A stretch of DNA of 64,000 nt from Mucilaginibacter sp. (GTDB lineage: Bacteria; Bacteroidota; Bacteroidia; Sphingobacteriales; Sphingobacteriaceae): assembly GCF_028288225.1 (NCBI RefSeq), contig NZ_JAQBOC010000031.1, forward strand, positions 149,411 to 213,410, given 5' to 3'. A program made the translations under genes and the position numbers. Of this stretch, positions 52,703 to 61,484 are shown one piece after another. Each line of letters begins with the position of its first letter. The first letter of the stretch is position 1. The notes under the pieces are model-generated. The model was not told where the DNA came from. It saw only the letters and a program-made list of their open reading frames with translations, and ran no database searches.

Positions 52703-55219
52703 TTATCTGCCGCCGCCGCCGCCAACACCGCCGCCCTGATCGCCTTGTTTAAGGTCATCATTGTTAACGCCTTTCTTTTTCTCGTTAGGGTTGCTGAAGG
52801 TTAGTTTACCAAAGCTGTAGCTAAACGTTAAACCAACAGAACGGAATGGGAACGCAAAGGTGCTGCTTTGGGTAAAGCCCGGACTCTTTATGTTGGAATC
52901 GAAATGCTTGTATTTGTTGAATGGCTCAAGGGTATTGATCCCGATAGATGCTCTTTTCTGCATAAATTGTTTTCTTGCACCTACACCAAATATGCTGAAT
53001 GAAGGGCTTTCACCTTGTATGGTATGCCGCGGAGAGTTTTCAACAGCAAACATTTCTGCAATAAACCCGCTTGGCAAGTTAACCGATGCACTCAGGAATG
53101 CGTTGTATTGTACAAACGTACCCGTGTGTGTAAAGAATTGTTCATACTGAGCATACGGAGTAGGGTGATAAGTATAAACGTTTAAATTACCCCTTATGGT
53201 TATTATTTTAATTGGGTTTATCGATCCAAAAAAGCTTGCGCCAAATGAATTGTTTACACCTGCATTCTGAAATGTGCTTAACGTACCCGGCTGTCCCTCA
53301 ACAAAAATCCGTCCCGCAAGGTTCTCTATCAAACCCTGTGTGCGTTTGTAATAAATAGAGGTGTTAATAATAGAAGACTTTATAAATGTATTATAGTTGA
53401 ACTCAATTGTTTGCGACACTTCCGGAGCTAAAATTGGGTTACCTATGGTTTGGGCTAATTTATTATTAGTATTTAAAAACGGATTTAAGAAGGTAAGACT
53501 TGGCCTGGTTATACGCTTGCTGTAACTTAGTTTGATAGTTTGGGTAGGCGTAAGCTGTTTTTGCACAGTTAAACTTGGTACAAAAGTTACATAATTATTA
53601 TCAAATGGTGTAAGGTCGGTTTGTCCGGCGCTAATCGGGTCGCCATGTATAGCCGTGTTTTCTAAGCGGGCGCCCGCAAGTATTGAGTAGCTTTTAGGCA
53701 GGGTAAACGTCAATACAGAATAGCCTGCGGTTACATTTTGATTGTACTTATATAAACTAGAGCTTAACGCATCAAAAACAAAATCTCCATTGCCCGAAGG
53801 ATCAAAAATATCCGAGGTGCTGTTAATTCTCCTGATGATCTCCTTACCACCGGCTTCCAGCTTTAAGATCTTATTAATTGGTAAAGTATAATCAGCCTGA
53901 ACAGTATATTCATTATTTATACCATCAATATTATTCTTTTGATCTGTCTGTTTTTCGGGTGTAAATATTGTGGTGTAATCAGTAACAATTTTACTGCGGC
54001 TCCATTGGGTAGATATAATTATTTCGTGGCCTTCTTTCTTAAATTTATGGGTATAATCCAGGCTCCAGTCAAATCCGCCAAATGAATTATGGCCTAGTGA
54101 GCTGCTGTTATATGAAAAAGTAGAGTCGGGATTTGTTAAATAATTAAAATCGGTTTTTTGAGTTAATGTACTGCCATTGGTATTAAACCCACCCTTGTTA
54201 TAGCGGAAAGTTGATGATACATTATTAAAGGCATTAAAATCATAATTTGCAGTTATCGAACTAAGTGTACCATAGCGTTTTACACGGCTTGTGCCATTAG
54301 CATCCTGTGCGGTATGGTAGCTTCCGAACTGAAAATCCTGTTTGAAATCAGTTAATGAAGTTTGTGGCCAGGTAAGGTTGCCCCCGGAGTTTATTGACAG
54401 GCTAAAACGGTTTTTATTATAGTTTAAATTGAAGTTGCCGTTATTTTGCCTGGTACCAAACCCCCCGCTTACCGAACCGCTTATGCCTGAAACATTTTTT
54501 TGTTTGGTAATGATATTAATAATACCTGCAGAACCTTCAGCATCATATTTTGCTGATGGCGAGGTGATCACTTCGATAGATTTGATTTGGTCGGCGGGGA
54601 TAGTTTTCAATACATCTGCCAAGCTTGCAGAAGTAGCTCCCGATGGTTTGCCATTGATCAGCACGCGGACATTTTGGTCGCCACGGATGGCAACGTTACC
54701 GTTAAGATCTACCGAAACTAACGGAACTTTTTGTAAAACGTCGCTTGCGTTGCCACCTGCCGAAGTTAAATCCTTCTCCGCATTGTAAACAATTTTATCA
54801 ATATGATTCTCAACCAATGACGCCTGGCCTGTAACCTTAACCTCATTCAATAACTTTGCACCAGGTGATATCAATACTGCTCCCAAATTCTTATCGGGTT
54901 TTGATGCAGTAGTTAATACAGGGTCAATAGTTTTGCTTGGATAGCCTATAAAGCTTATCACTAATTTGTAATTGCCCGGTTTAACATTATCCAGCTTAAA
55001 GTTTCCTTTCTCATCGGTTATAACACCGGTAATCGGGGCCTTTCCGCCGCTTCTGTATAAGCCTACGGAGGCATAATCCATTGGCTTTTTTGATAAAGAA
55101 TCAATTGCTGTCCCGGATATTTTTCCGACAGTTGTGGAGCCCCCGCCGCCTAAACCCATCTGGGCATTTGCAGTAACAAAGGAGCATAATATTGCTATAA
55201 TTATGTAAAAACGTTTCAT
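52703..55219 (-). CDS. TonB-dependent receptor-like protein with carboxypeptidase-regulatory domain
   Basis: 838 residues. Signal peptide (IIAILCSFVTANAQ), then a CarboxypepD_reg-like domain (~33-115; [20 protein letters not shown]), a plug (~140-245; NVRVLINGKPSGATSASLAD, GSAGIINIITK), and an outer-membrane barrel of the OMP_b-brl_3 type. The C-terminus is unusual, Gly-rich (GDQGGGVGGGGGR) after a Lys/Asn linker, not the standard aromatic end. Probably nutrient uptake or barrel of unknown ligand. No SusD gene is adjacent. Confidence 0.85.
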   Translation of the reverse strand: MKRFYIIIAILCSFVTANAQMGLGGGGSTTVGKISGTAIDSLSKKPMDYASVGLYRSGGKAPITGVITDEKGNFKLDNVKPGNYKLVISFIGYPSKTIDPVLTTASKPDKNLGAVLISPGAKLLNEVKVTGQASLVENHIDKIVYNAEKDLTSAGGNASDVLQKVPLVSVDLNGNVAIRGDQNVRVLINGKPSGATSASLADVLKTIPADQIKSIEVITSPSAKYDAEGSAGIINIITKQKNVSGISGSVSGGFGTRQNNGNFNLNYNKNRFSLSINSGGNLTWPQTSLTDFKQDFQFGSYHTAQDANGTSRVKRYGTLSSITANYDFNAFNNVSSTFRYNKGGFNTNGSTLTQKTDFNYLTNPDSTFSYNSSSLGHNSFGGFDWSLDYTHKFKKEGHEIIISTQWSRSKIVTDYTTIFTPEKQTDQKNNIDGINNEYTVQADYTLPINKILKLEAGGKEIIRRINSTSDIFDPSGNGDFVFDALSSSLYKYNQNVTAGYSVLTFTLPKSYSILAGARLENTAIHGDPISAGQTDLTPFDNNYVTFVPSLTVQKQLTPTQTIKLSYSKRITRPSLTFLNPFLNTNNKLAQTIGNPILAPEVSQTIEFNYNTFIKSSIINTSIYYKRTQGLIENLAGRIFVEGQPGTLSTFQNAGVNNSFGASFFGSINPIKIITIRGNLNVYTYHPTPYAQYEQFFTHTGTFVQYNAFLSASVNLPSGFIAEMFAVENSPRHTIQGESPSFSIFGVGARKQFMQKRASIGINTLEPFNKYKHFDSNIKSPGFTQSSTFAFPFRSVGLTFSYSFGKLTFSNPNEKKKGVNNDDLKQGDQGGGVGGGGGR

Positions 55220-55335
55220 TTATTGATGATTTTGGTAATTGGAGGTGAAAATGATTGAAATGTTACAAGCCATAGGCGATTATTTTGTAGTCACCAGTGA
55301 GTGTAATAAATTAGTTACAATTGGTTGTTGATGTA

Positions 55336-55461
55336 CTGTGTATTAGATACACAGAAAATAATAATAATTACCGTCATGCTGATTATTTCAGCACCTCACA
55401 ATGCTAAGTTTGTGCCCTGGTATGGGCATATCCTGTGGGGTGCCGAAATCGGCATGACGGT
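55336..55461. repeat. Palindromes between receptor and leuS genes
   Basis: CTGTGTAT-TAG-ATACACAG (55336-55354) is a perfect hairpin. A wider inverted pair has arms at about 55370-55400 (ACCGTCATGCTGATT) and 55434-55461 (AATCGGCATGACGGT). The short frame overlapping here has no family features. Possibly the leuS terminator region. Confidence 0.65.
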
Positions 55462-55468
55462 TGTTTTT

Positions 55469-58330
55469 TTACAATACAATATTTACAATTCTGCCTTTAA
55501 CAACAATTACCTTTTTTGGGGTTTTGTTATCAAGGTATTTTTGTACATCGGCACTGGCTAAAACAAAGGCTTCAATATCCTTAGGTTCCAGGCTTAAAGC
55601 CATATTCAGGTTCAGTTTGGTTTTACCGTTTATAGAGATAGGGTAAGCAAATTCATCCTCAACTAAATAAGCGCTGTTAAACTTAGGGAATGCGGTGTAT
55701 GACAGTGTTCCTGCTGCATTACCCAGCAAGGTCCAAAGCTCTTCGCAAATATGCGGTGCATAAGGTGAAAGGACAACAACCAGGTCTTGCAGAATGGCTT
55801 TGTTATTGCATTTCAGATCGGTAAGCTCATTAACGGCTATCATAAAGCTGGATACGGATGTGTTGAACGAAAAGCGTTCCACATCTTCCTCAACCTTGCG
55901 GATTATTTTATGCAACGATTTCAGCTCGGCTTTTGAAGGCTCATTGGTGGATACACTAAATTCCCATGCCTCGTTATGGAACAACCTCCAGAACTTACGC
56001 AGAAATTTAAACACACCCTCAATACCATTGGTGTTCCAAGGCTTACTTTGCTCCAGCGGGCCTAAAAACATCTCATACATCCGCAGTGTATCGGCGCCGT
56101 AACGGGTTACAATATCATCCGGATTAACAACATTATAATACCGTTTTGACATCTTTTCTACCTCGACGCCACAAATATACTTTCCATTTTCAAGTATAAA
56201 TTCGGCGTCATTAAATTCTGGACGCCATGATTTAAACTTATTTATATCTAATATATCATTCTCCACAATGTTTACATCTACGTGGATCTCAGATGTTTTG
56301 TATTGATTTTTTATGCCATGCGAAACAAAGGTATTTGTACCGCGGCCCATTTCATCTATCAGCCTGTAAACAAAGTTGCTCCGACCCTGAATATGCCCCT
56401 GGTTAATCAGCTTTTTAAAGGGCTCTTCTTCAACTACAAGGTCAAGATCCTTCAAAAACTTGTTCCAAAAACGGCTGTACAACAAATGCCCGGTAGCATG
56501 CTCGCTGCCGCCAATGTAAAGGTCAACGTCCTTCCAATACTCAATAGCTTCTTTTGATGCAAATTCCTTATCATTCTGCGCATCCATGTACCGGTACCAA
56601 TACCAGCTGCTGCCGGCCCAGCCAGGCATGGTGGAAAGTTCGTACGAATAGCCCGCACCTTCTTGATTCTTGTCTCTTGATTCCTGACTCTTGTAGACCC
56701 ATCCTTCAGCCCTTGCCAGCGGCGGTTCACCACTTTCTGTAGGCAAATATTTATCAACTTCGGGCAATACCAAAGGCAAGTCTTTTTCTTCAATTAAATG
56801 GGGCAGATCATCCTTAAAATAAACAGGCACCGGTTCGCCCCAATAGCGCTGCCGGCCAAATATGGCATCACGCATCCTGAAGTTTACTTTTGCTTTGCCT
56901 GCGCCAATTTCTTCCAGTTTGGCAACAACCGCAGCAGTAGCTTCCTTATAAGTTAAGCCATTGATAAAACCCGAATTAACATAATGCCCTTCCTTGGTTG
57001 GATCGGCCTCGGTTTCTATATTTTGTATGTCGATGATCTGGATTATCGGCAGGTTGTAATGCTTTGCAAACAAATAATCGCGCTGATCGCCGGATGGTAC
57101 GGCCATAACTGCACCGGTTCCATATCCGGCCAAAACATAATCAGCAATCCAGATCTGGATCTTTTCGCCGTTTAGTGGGTTTATAGCAAAGCTGCCTGTA
57201 AATGCGCCAGAAACTGTTTTGGCATCAGCCATCCGTTCCAGCTCCGATTTCTTTTTTGCTTGCGCGATGTATGCCTCAATATCCCCTTTTTGTTCCGGTG
57301 TGGTTAATGAGGATACCAGTTCATGCTCCGGAGCAAGTACTAAAAAAGTAGTGCCGAAGATGGTATCAGCCCTGGTTGTAAAAACTTCGATTAATGCGGA
57401 AGTCGGAGTGCCGATTGCGGAATTATTATTTTCATTCCGCAATTCACCTTCTGCAATCCGAAATTTCACAAGCGCTCCCACACTTTTCCCTATCCAGTTC
57501 CTTTGCATTTCTTTTAAAGGTTCGGGCCAGTCAATGGTGTCAAGGCCTTTCAATAATCTGTCGGCATAGGCGGTAATGCGCATGCTCCATTGCATCATCT
57601 TCTTTTGCTCAACAGGGTAGCCACCGCGTTCGCTAAAGCCATCTTTAACCTCGTCATTAGCCAATACAGTGCCCAGTGCGGCACACCAGTTAACGGTGCT
57701 TTCGCGCAGGTAAGTAAGGCGGTATTTTAACAGTTCAGCCTGCTGCTCCTGGTTGCTCATAGCTTTCCAGGCATCGGCAGTAAAACTCAGGATCTCTTCA
57801 TCGCACACAGCATTTATTCCAGCCGATCCGTTTTGCTCAAAATGTTTAACCAGGTTAGTAATGCTTTCAGCTTTATCAGTATCCTTATTATACCAGCTGT
57901 TAAAAAGCTGCATAAAGATCCACTGTGTCCACTTATAATAATCGGGCGAACTGGTGCGCACTTCGCGGCTCCAGTCGAACGAGAAACCTATCTGGTCGAG
58001 CTGGCGGCGATAGGTGGCAATATTATCCTCGGTAGTAATAGCAGGGTGCTGGCCGGTTTGTATAGCATATTGCTCGGCTGGCAGGCCAAAGCTGTCATAC
58101 CCCATCGGATGCAGCACGTTAAATCCTTTCAGTCTTTTATAACGTGCAAAAATATCAGAAGCGATATAGCCCAGCGGATGACCAACATGCAACCCCGCAC
58201 CTGACGGGTAGGGGAACATATCCAGCACATAATACTTGGGTTTGGTGGTTTTATCCTCAGCTTTAAAGATCTGGTTATCAGCCCAAAACTTTTGCCACTT
58301 TTTCTCTATATCTTTAAATTGATAGTCCAT
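55469..58330 (-). CDS. leuS: Leucyl-tRNA synthetase
   Basis: 953 residues. HIGH-type motif HVGH at 48-51 (in [16 protein letters not shown]) and KMSKR at 726-730, plus the editing domain [12 protein letters not shown] and [10 protein letters not shown]. Charges tRNA-Leu with leucine in the cytoplasm. Two low-complexity insertions with word-repeat nucleotide sequence: residues ~285-312 ([19 protein letters not shown]) and ~545-557 ([14 protein letters not shown]). Leader is A/C-rich word repeat. Confidence 0.96.
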   Translation of the reverse strand: MDYQFKDIEKKWQKFWADNQIFKAEDKTTKPKYYVLDMFPYPSGAGLHVGHPLGYIASDIFARYKRLKGFNVLHPMGYDSFGLPAEQYAIQTGQHPAITTEDNIATYRRQLDQIGFSFDWSREVRTSSPDYYKWTQWIFMQLFNSWYNKDTDKAESITNLVKHFEQNGSAGINAVCDEEILSFTADAWKAMSNQEQQAELLKYRLTYLRESTVNWCAALGTVLANDEVKDGFSERGGYPVEQKKMMQWSMRITAYADRLLKGLDTIDWPEPLKEMQRNWIGKSVGALVKFRIAEGELRNENNNSAIGTPTSALIEVFTTRADTIFGTTFLVLAPEHELVSSLTTPEQKGDIEAYIAQAKKKSELERMADAKTVSGAFTGSFAINPLNGEKIQIWIADYVLAGYGTGAVMAVPSGDQRDYLFAKHYNLPIIQIIDIQNIETEADPTKEGHYVNSGFINGLTYKEATAAVVAKLEEIGAGKAKVNFRMRDAIFGRQRYWGEPVPVYFKDDLPHLIEEKDLPLVLPEVDKYLPTESGEPPLARAEGWVYKSQESRDKNQEGAGYSYELSTMPGWAGSSWYWYRYMDAQNDKEFASKEAIEYWKDVDLYIGGSEHATGHLLYSRFWNKFLKDLDLVVEEEPFKKLINQGHIQGRSNFVYRLIDEMGRGTNTFVSHGIKNQYKTSEIHVDVNIVENDILDINKFKSWRPEFNDAEFILENGKYICGVEVEKMSKRYYNVVNPDDIVTRYGADTLRMYEMFLGPLEQSKPWNTNGIEGVFKFLRKFWRLFHNEAWEFSVSTNEPSKAELKSLHKIIRKVEEDVERFSFNTSVSSFMIAVNELTDLKCNNKAILQDLVVVLSPYAPHICEELWTLLGNAAGTLSYTAFPKFNSAYLVEDEFAYPISINGKTKLNLNMALSLEPKDIEAFVLASADVQKYLDNKTPKKVIVVKGRIVNIVL

Positions 58331-58430
58331 TTTATTTTTTGCACGTATAAGGCTGCGAAATTAAGAAAATCCCTATTAGTTTGGTAGTTATTGGTTGATT
58401 AAGTTGATATGGGGAGTTGATTAAGTTGGC

Positions 58431-58623
58431 GGAAGGAGTTGATTAAGTCGGATTAGGTTGGTTGAGTTAGATTAAGTTGGCAGAAGCAGTGATTAAGTTG
58501 GATTAGGTTGGTTGAGTTAGATTAAGTTGGAGGAAGGAGTTGATTAAGTCGGATTAGGTTGGTTGAGTTAGATTAAGTTGGCAGAAGCAGTTGATTAGGT
58601 TGGTTGAGTTAGATTAAGTTGGG
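58431..58623. repeat. Four tandem ~50-bp units upstream of leuS
   Basis: Units at 58431-58481, 58482-58531, 58532-58582 and 58583-58623, each ending GGTTGGTTGAGTTAGATTAA then GTTGG. Units 1 and 3 begin GGAAGGAGT and units 2 and 4 begin AGAAGCAGT, so a ~101-bp pair has been duplicated. The unit is built of the GATTAAGTTGG word family also seen at 10245. No spacers as in CRISPR. Confidence 0.9.
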
Positions 58624-58633
58624 AAAATATTAT

Positions 58634-58667
58634 AAGAGCCGGATTTTAACCCGGCTCTTCTTTTTTT
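58634..58667. terminator. AAGAGCCGG/CCGGCTCTT hairpin near the Cys-rich gene
   Basis: 9-bp stem AAGAGCCGG / CCGGCTCTT, T-run on the plus strand reaching the stop of the minus-strand gene at 58666. Similar to the hairpin at 52643. Its orientation relative to the only adjacent genes (both minus strand) is unexplained. Confidence 0.6.
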
Positions 58668-58860
58668 ATTTACAAGTTTTAGTGCATTCGCCTGTAGTTT
58701 TACAGGCCTTGCTGCAATAATCCATGCAAGTGGCCTTATCGCAACTTTTTGCACATTTGGTACAATGATTCATTTTGCTGTTGCAGCATGGTGTATTTGC
58801 TAAAGAAATAGTGCTTATAGAAGATAACATCACCATGGTGATGAAAATAATTTTTTTCAT
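58666..58860 (-). CDS. Small exported Cys-rich protein 1
   Basis: 64 residues. Signal peptide (ITMVMLSSISTISLA), then a mature part with about 11 Cys among 43 residues (NTPCCNSKMNHCTKCAKSCD, then CMDYCSKACKTTGECTKTCK). The spacing resembles metallothionein-like or four-helix-bundle copper/metal-binding proteins. Adjacent to a second Cys-rich exported protein. Metal or redox role is inferred only. Confidence 0.7.
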   Translation of the reverse strand: MKKIIFITMVMLSSISTISLANTPCCNSKMNHCTKCAKSCDKATCMDYCSKACKTTGECTKTCK

Positions 58861-58930
58861 GATTTTTAATTTAAAATGTGTTTAATAATAAATGACCTAA
58901 TTGATATGGAATAGGCTTCGATAATTATTA

Positions 58931-59254
58931 TTAAACTTTTGGAGGGTGCCAGGATGAAAATGAATAGCCTGAAAGGTTACCTGCATCGTAGGGTATTGTT
59001 TCCGTTTCCTTTATTACCGGCACAACAGTTGCAATACTGATCGGGTCAACCTTTAAAAAGCCGCAATTGCTGCACACCAGCATGTTGCAGGTGCCCTGGT
59101 TACTGCAATCATTTTTGCTTTGACCGCATGGTTTATTTTTCCCCGGCTTGTGGCAGCAATCTTTTTTTAATTCAGGCTTAATGGCAACTGATTTTCCCGG
59201 TAGTGCCGAAAATGTTACCATGCAGCTAATTAAAAAAATCGCCAAAACTTTCAT
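58931..59254 (-). CDS. Small exported Cys-rich protein 2
   Basis: 107 residues. N-terminal signal-like segment (VLAIFLISCMVTFSALPGKS), then Cys-rich mature part (DCCHKPGKNKPCGQSKNDC, CNMLVCSNCGFLKVD) and a Trp-containing C-terminus. Upstream of and in the same direction as protein 1, so a joint metal-handling operon is likely. Similar proteins occur near copper/heavy-metal efflux genes in Bacteroidota. None is visible here. Confidence 0.65.
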   Translation of the reverse strand: MKVLAIFLISCMVTFSALPGKSVAIKPELKKDCCHKPGKNKPCGQSKNDCSNQGTCNMLVCSNCGFLKVDPISIATVVPVIKETETIPYDAGNLSGYSFSSWHPPKV

Positions 59255-59437
59255 CGGTGTAAATAACGGTAATTTTTATATGGTCGTATAGTTACTGAGC
59301 ATTTATTTACAATTCTATGCCAGTATGAAAGTAGATTAGTCTGCTTATATTATCTCAATATGATACGCGCGAGGGCATGAATAAAGATAAAAGTGATATT
59401 ATTACAAATACCTCATCTAATGACTATTGACAAATAA

Positions 59438-59887
59438 CTAATGACTTTTCAAATACTCCAGGCTATCATCAATAAATTGCTGCCAAACCGCATCGGGCTG
59501 CCATACGTCCTCAATAAATAATTGCATTTGCGTTTCATCCAATTTCTCTGCAGTAAAAAGGTATAAACCTGTAAAGGCCGATGCCCTGTAATTTGCTGCA
59601 CAATGCACAAGTGTTTTTTGGTTGCTATGCTGGTTCATCAATTTTATAAAATCAGTTAGCTCGCTTTGCTGCGGGTTATCAAATACAACCGGGATGTGGC
59701 AGTAATCCATATCCAATGCTTTTACCGATGCCGTTTCATCGGGCAATGCAACTTTATTATCATGCGGTGCTAAGTTTATTATTACCTGGTACTGCTCAGT
59801 TGCCAGTTGCTTTAACTGAAGCTCGGTTGGTTGCCCTGAACAGGCAAGGGTATCAGATACTTTATGAAAATTGTAGATCTCTGTCAT
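59438..59887 (-). CDS. Protein-tyrosine-phosphatase-like protein (DUF442/BLH type)
   Basis: 149 residues. The active-site loop is H-C96-AANY-R101, i.e. Cys-x4-Arg, the shortened loop I recall from DUF442/beta-lactamase-hydrolase-like proteins rather than the standard Cys-x5-Arg. Upstream segments VSDTLACSGQPTELQLKQLA and VIINLAPHDNKVALPDE support the family. Possible phosphatase of small phospho-compounds or proteins. Substrate unknown. Confidence 0.8.
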   Translation of the reverse strand: MTEIYNFHKVSDTLACSGQPTELQLKQLATEQYQVIINLAPHDNKVALPDETASVKALDMDYCHIPVVFDNPQQSELTDFIKLMNQHSNQKTLVHCAANYRASAFTGLYLFTAEKLDETQMQLFIEDVWQPDAVWQQFIDDSLEYLKSH

Positions 59888-59994
59888 AGCACAAACTTAC
59901 TAAATGTCTGACGGTAAAAAGTTATAGGGTGCAACCACGCCCCGGGCAAAAATAAACATGGCAATATTTTTCACAATGATACCCAATGGCCGTC

Positions 59995-60042
59995 CGTCCG
60001 TTTAGGTGAGCCCAATCTTAAAAAATAAACGGACGCTTTTTA
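59995..60042 (+). terminator. Orphan intrinsic terminator-like hairpin
   Basis: CGTCCGTTTA (59995-60004) pairs with TAAACGGACG (60026-60035), followed by CTTTTTA on the plus strand. No plus-strand gene ends nearby; the preceding gene is on the minus strand. It may mark the 3' end of a small RNA from about 59890 or act as a leader attenuator for the lipoprotein at 60189. Confidence 0.5.
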
Positions 60043-60188
60043 ATCATACTTAATTATTGGCAAAGCATAAAGTACTTGCTGTTAATTGTTGTAATAACAC
60101 GTTTCATAAATTGCTTTTTACGCTATTTGGCATAAATGGTATGTTTATTGTAAATGCATGAACATATCAAAAACCAAACAATAAAAAT

Positions 60189-60965
60189 ATGAAACTAAAC
60201 CTACGCAACACATTGCCATTGTTAATGGCTGTCGCAATTTTTTATTCAGCTTGTAAAAAAACCGAAAATAAGCCAGCTTCAAGTACAACTACTGATGCAG
60301 CAAGTTTAGCTATTGCAAAAAACCTTGTACAGTCATTAAGTGGTGCATTCGGCGGAGCCAGCATTAAGGATGGTATCCAGGTATCACCAAATGTTATGTC
60401 ATCAACATCAAAGCTTAAAATGCAAAGTAAAGATATACAATGCGGTTTTTATAGCGATAGCAGCTTAAACCTGGATTATAAACTGGGAGATACTGTAAGA
60501 TCACATACTACCGGCAGCATAAACTATTTCTTTATCTGCAATGATGGGAACACAATAGGTTATGATCTTCGCGACTCAATTTCTACAGCTGGAAAAGGCC
60601 CGGGCTATACTTTTGCTTATGCCCTTACTCAAAATTACCATGTACGCGGCTTAAATAGTAATAATTCAAATTTCTCATTAAATGGTATACTAAAATCATA
60701 TGTTGATAATGAATATACCGTTTATGTAAATAGCTCAGCATCAGTTCATAATATTTACACATTCAGCAACCTGTATGTACACGCCGATGATAACTTTGAT
60801 ATAACAAGTGGTACTGCAACTTTTAGATCATTGGGAAAAACGCACAGCGGTGCATGGGATTATAGTGGTACTATCACCTTCCTTGGCAATCACAAAGCTA
60901 AATTAACTTTCTTAAGCAAAGTATACTGGGTTGATTTAATAACCGGCGCTGTAACACCTGTTTAA
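60189..60965 (+). CDS. Lipoprotein of a tandem paralogous pair (1)
   Basis: 258 residues. Signal peptide with lipobox (AVAIFYSAC, then KKTENK). The mature part has an N-terminal helical start (ASLAIAKNLVQSLSGAFGGA) and a beta-rich body ending with GAWDYSGTITFLGNHKAKLT and KVYWVDLITGAVTPV. The same order of motifs is found in the protein at 61485. Family and function not recognised. Confidence 0.75.
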   Translation: MKLNLRNTLPLLMAVAIFYSACKKTENKPASSTTTDAASLAIAKNLVQSLSGAFGGASIKDGIQVSPNVMSSTSKLKMQSKDIQCGFYSDSSLNLDYKLGDTVRSHTTGSINYFFICNDGNTIGYDLRDSISTAGKGPGYTFAYALTQNYHVRGLNSNNSNFSLNGILKSYVDNEYTVYVNSSASVHNIYTFSNLYVHADDNFDITSGTATFRSLGKTHSGAWDYSGTITFLGNHKAKLTFLSKVYWVDLITGAVTPV

Positions 60966-60987
60966 TACTGCATGTATTAAACAAAAT

Positions 60988-61023
60988 AAAGCTCTTTTCG
61001 GCGATCCCGGGAAGGGCTTTTTA
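60988..61023 (+). terminator. Terminator after lipoprotein 1
   Basis: AAAGCTCTT...AAGGGCTTTTT stem with one G-T wobble and T-run, 23 bp after the stop codon at 60965. Confidence 0.75.
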
Positions 61024-61152
61024 TTTCTACACTATAACGGGTAAAGTGTGGAATGGGGAATTTTAAAAGGAAATTTATTCCACAAAATGCAATTAAATGG
61101 GACATGTGTTGATGTAACAAATTCCCCAAGCATGAAAAGTCCTTCAGTTTAA

Positions 61153-61317
61153 TTTTTAATAATTATCCTGTGGTTAATTGTTATAGTTTTTAAGAATAAA
61201 AGTGATTTGGATCTAACCACTTCTGTTGATTATAATCAGCCAAAATTATACAGCGTTGAAAGTGGTACCACCCTCATAGAACAAGAAGTGCTGAAATATT
61301 TAAAGCGCTCTTTCTAA
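61153..61317 (+). other. Possible gene remnant, 54-codon frame without a start
   Basis: After an in-frame TAA the frame runs FLIIILWLIVIVFKNK (a membrane-helix-like segment) and then SDLDLTTSVDYNQPKLYS, ending LIEQEVLKYLKRSF. No ATG, GTG or TTG precedes the hydrophobic segment. The composition is protein-like, so it may be a decayed gene. Uncertain. Confidence 0.35.
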
Positions 61318-61393
61318 ATATAGGAGATGTTTTTTAATTGTAAATTAATTAAACAATATGAAGAGCATTAACGTATAAGGTTCACTATCTAAT

Positions 61394-61435
61394 AATATCA
61401 CAACTGGTTCAACTAATATCACCACTGGTTCAACT
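61394..61435 (+). repeat. Tandem 21-bp duplication
   Basis: AATATCAC-A/C-ACTGGTTCAACT occurs twice in direct orientation (61394-61414 and 61415-61435) with one mismatch, in the promoter region of lipoprotein 2. Confidence 0.8.
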
Positions 61436-61484
61436 TTATTTATTATTTATATTATTTTTGTTACAAATATTAAAAACCCTTATC

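Noticed and set aside
55325..55561. 78-codon plus-strand frame over the palindromic gap
   Set aside because: Covers the CGTCATGC palindrome and the 3' end of leuS on the opposite strand; composition not protein-like.
58431..58623. CRISPR-like array
   Set aside because: Units are contiguous tandem copies with no unique spacers and no cas genes nearby.
60131..60160. Sigma-54 promoter upstream of lipoprotein 1 (TTTGGCATAAATGG)
   Set aside because: No TTGC at the right spacing.
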